NCBI RefSeq assembly: GCF_001678675.1
Contig: NZ_LZRN01000009.1
Location: 1 to 64,000, forward strand
Length of the DNA: 64,000 nucleotides
From: Gelidibacter algens
GTDB lineage: Bacteria > Bacteroidota > Bacteroidia > Flavobacteriales > Flavobacteriaceae
Reading direction: 5' to 3'
Part shown: positions 62,883-64,000 of the stretch, piece after piece
Position numbering within the stretch: the stretch's first letter is position 1
How the letters are laid out: the number at the start of each line of letters is the position of its first letter
Program-made: the position numbers and the translations under genes
The notes under the pieces: generated by a model
The model's input: the letters and a program-made list of their open reading frames with translations, nothing else
Told to the model about the DNA's origin: nothing
Databases searched by the model: none

Positions 62883-64000
62883 ATGAAAGCCTCCAATAGA
62901 AAAATCACGTTTAAGGTCCTTTTTGGGTATATCGCACTCGGCATTTTAGCTGCAGTTTCAGGGTGGCTGGTGTTTTCTGAGCTGCGCAATTTCACATCGT
63001 CGCAAACTGATGACCTCAAAGAGCGGGATAAACTTATCAGAATTAGCGGTTTTGTGGCCGACATTTATGAAAACGAAAGCCTATCCAGAGCAGCACTGCA
63101 ACTCAATACTGAAGAACAATTCAACGCCTATCTTTTACAGAATGATAGTTTGATCACCACCATTGACACGCTGAGCAATTTGGTCAATAACGAGTATCAA
63201 AAGGCACTATTGGATAGCGTTAAGGTAATTTTTGCGAAAAAACAACGCGATTTAAACGAATTGCGCCGCCTTAAAGACAACAACAGTTCTGAAAACGCCA
63301 TTGAACAGACCATTACTAAACTAAAAACCATAGATCCTATTTTGGGAAAATTAACCCTAGAGGATTATGTAGAGAATCCAAAAACAGCCGATCCCAAAAC
63401 CAAAGAAATATTAGAACGCGTTATTACACGCCTAAATGAAGCAAGGGCCAAGGATTCTGTCAACAAAGTTGATCAAAAGCAGATTGATTCCATTGTGACC
63501 TCATCACGCGACATGCTCAATAAAATTCAGAGAGAGGCCGCTGTACAAAAACAATCTTTGATGCTTCAAGAGCGTGAACTGGCTGAAAATGATTTGATCA
63601 CCTCCAGACAATTACGAAACCTCCTCCGCACTTTGGAGCGTGAAATGGTGGCGTCTTCCCAAAGTATTATTGTACAACGTCAAGACGTTCTGGACAGGAG
63701 TACCGGCATAATTTACTTGGCAGCCTTAGTCAGCTTTATTTTAGTGGTGATTTTTTCAGTGGTCATTTTAAACGATTTTTGGAAAAGCCAGCAATACCGT
63801 GAAAAACTTGAAGCATCCAATGCCTATACCAATTCCCTATTAAAGAGCAGGGAGCAATTGATCAATATGGTAAGCCACGATTTGAGATCACCGTTGAGTA
63901 CCATTACTGGTTACAGCGAATTGCTTCATAAAACAGCCCAAAACGCAAAAGAGGGCAATTACTTGGACCATATTAAAAATGCATCTGGTTATATGAGCCA
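62883..64000 (+). CDS. Sensor histidine kinase, 5' part (runs off the window)
   Basis: 372 codons are open to the last base, without a stop. A membrane segment at ~10-30 (VLFGYIALGILAAVSGWLVF), a long helical periplasmic region (~31-275, with coiled-coil character), a second membrane segment (~280-302, GIIYLAALVSFILVVIFSVVI) and the HisKA dimerisation domain with the H-box MVSHDLRSPLSTITGY (His ~336). The ATPase domain, and perhaps a receiver domain, lie beyond the end. Confidence 0.88.
   Translation, partial: MKASNRKITFKVLFGYIALGILAAVSGWLVFSELRNFTSSQTDDLKERDKLIRISGFVADIYENESLSRAALQLNTEEQFNAYLLQNDSLITTIDTLSNLVNNEYQKALLDSVKVIFAKKQRDLNELRRLKDNNSSENAIEQTITKLKTIDPILGKLTLEDYVENPKTADPKTKEILERVITRLNEARAKDSVNKVDQKQIDSIVTSSRDMLNKIQREAAVQKQSLMLQERELAENDLITSRQLRNLLRTLEREMVASSQSIIVQRQDVLDRSTGIIYLAALVSFILVVIFSVVILNDFWKSQQYREKLEASNAYTNSLLKSREQLINMVSHDLRSPLSTITGYSELLHKTAQNAKEGNYLDHIKNASGYMS

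Overview
This 64 kb window looks like a chromosomal piece of a marine-type Flavobacteriaceae (Bacteroidota). The evidence is A+T-rich DNA, lack of recognisable Shine-Dalgarno sequences, promoters of the TTTG-N19-TAnnTTTG type, type IX secretion features (a C-terminal sorting domain and a PorZ-like protein), a SusC-like-era TonB receptor, and flavobacterial families (THC0290_0291, DUF6646, YraN, YicC, M61 and M13 lipoprotein peptidases). No rRNA, tRNA, CRISPR array, transposase or integrase gene was found.

Layout. 1-13 kb: a biotin synthesis region (bioF, a DUF2007 protein, bioD, bioA, a ketoacyl synthase, bioB) interrupted by an NfeD-like/flotillin membrane pair and a beta-lactamase-like lipoprotein, then a probable cloverleaf-shaped structured RNA, a JmjC/cupin-like enzyme and an outer membrane protein. 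13.5-31.5 kb: recX, a 1517-residue secreted T9SS cargo protein, a TonB-dependent receptor, recO, porZ, gdhA, a THC0290_0291 protein, a cystathionine gamma-synthase, an antiporter and small transport/thioesterase genes. 32-48.5 kb: housekeeping genes (yicC, gmk, nadD, yraN, LD-carboxypeptidase, metG, tex, a Na/Ca exchanger) with two repeat-filled intergenic regions around an unrecognised 600-residue protein, then a PiT-like membrane protein and a histone-deacetylase-family protein. 55-64 kb: CBS protein, M28 and M13 peptidases, a Rossmann-fold protein, a TPR protein and the start of a histidine kinase that runs off the window.

The accessory part is 48.4-54.2 kb. A ~730 bp segment (3' end of the histone-deacetylase-like gene, the whole ssb gene, and its upstream region) occurs twice. 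Each copy ends in two 12-bp direct repeats and a GTTAGC box, and from each copy a string of same-orientation, promoterless, low-GC genes follows. These genes are separated by ~131-133 bp imperfect palindromes that behave exactly like integron attC sites: the outer 7-base box at the 5' side of each palindrome is the reverse complement of the box at the START of the same cassette (GTTAGCT/AGCTAAC, GTTAGCA/TGCTAAC, GTTAGCC/GGCTAAC). I read this as an integrase-less gene-cassette array (CALIN-like) anchored next to ssb, with an attI-like platform. The cassettes encode a CPBP membrane protease, a lipocalin-like lipoprotein, a small membrane protein, an ATP-grasp ligase and a broken membrane protein. 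This is the most unusual system in the window.

Other cross-locus patterns: a family of GAAR-loop hairpins followed by TCTCAT, always just after (or inside) a gene 3' end and paired with a second long palindrome; a third CCTTCCC...GGAAGGG element; and at least seven unrelated-sequence tandem repeats that all have a 7-bp period. Several single-base indels in A runs break reading frames (M13 peptidase signal peptide, two cassette genes) and may be biological or sequencing errors.
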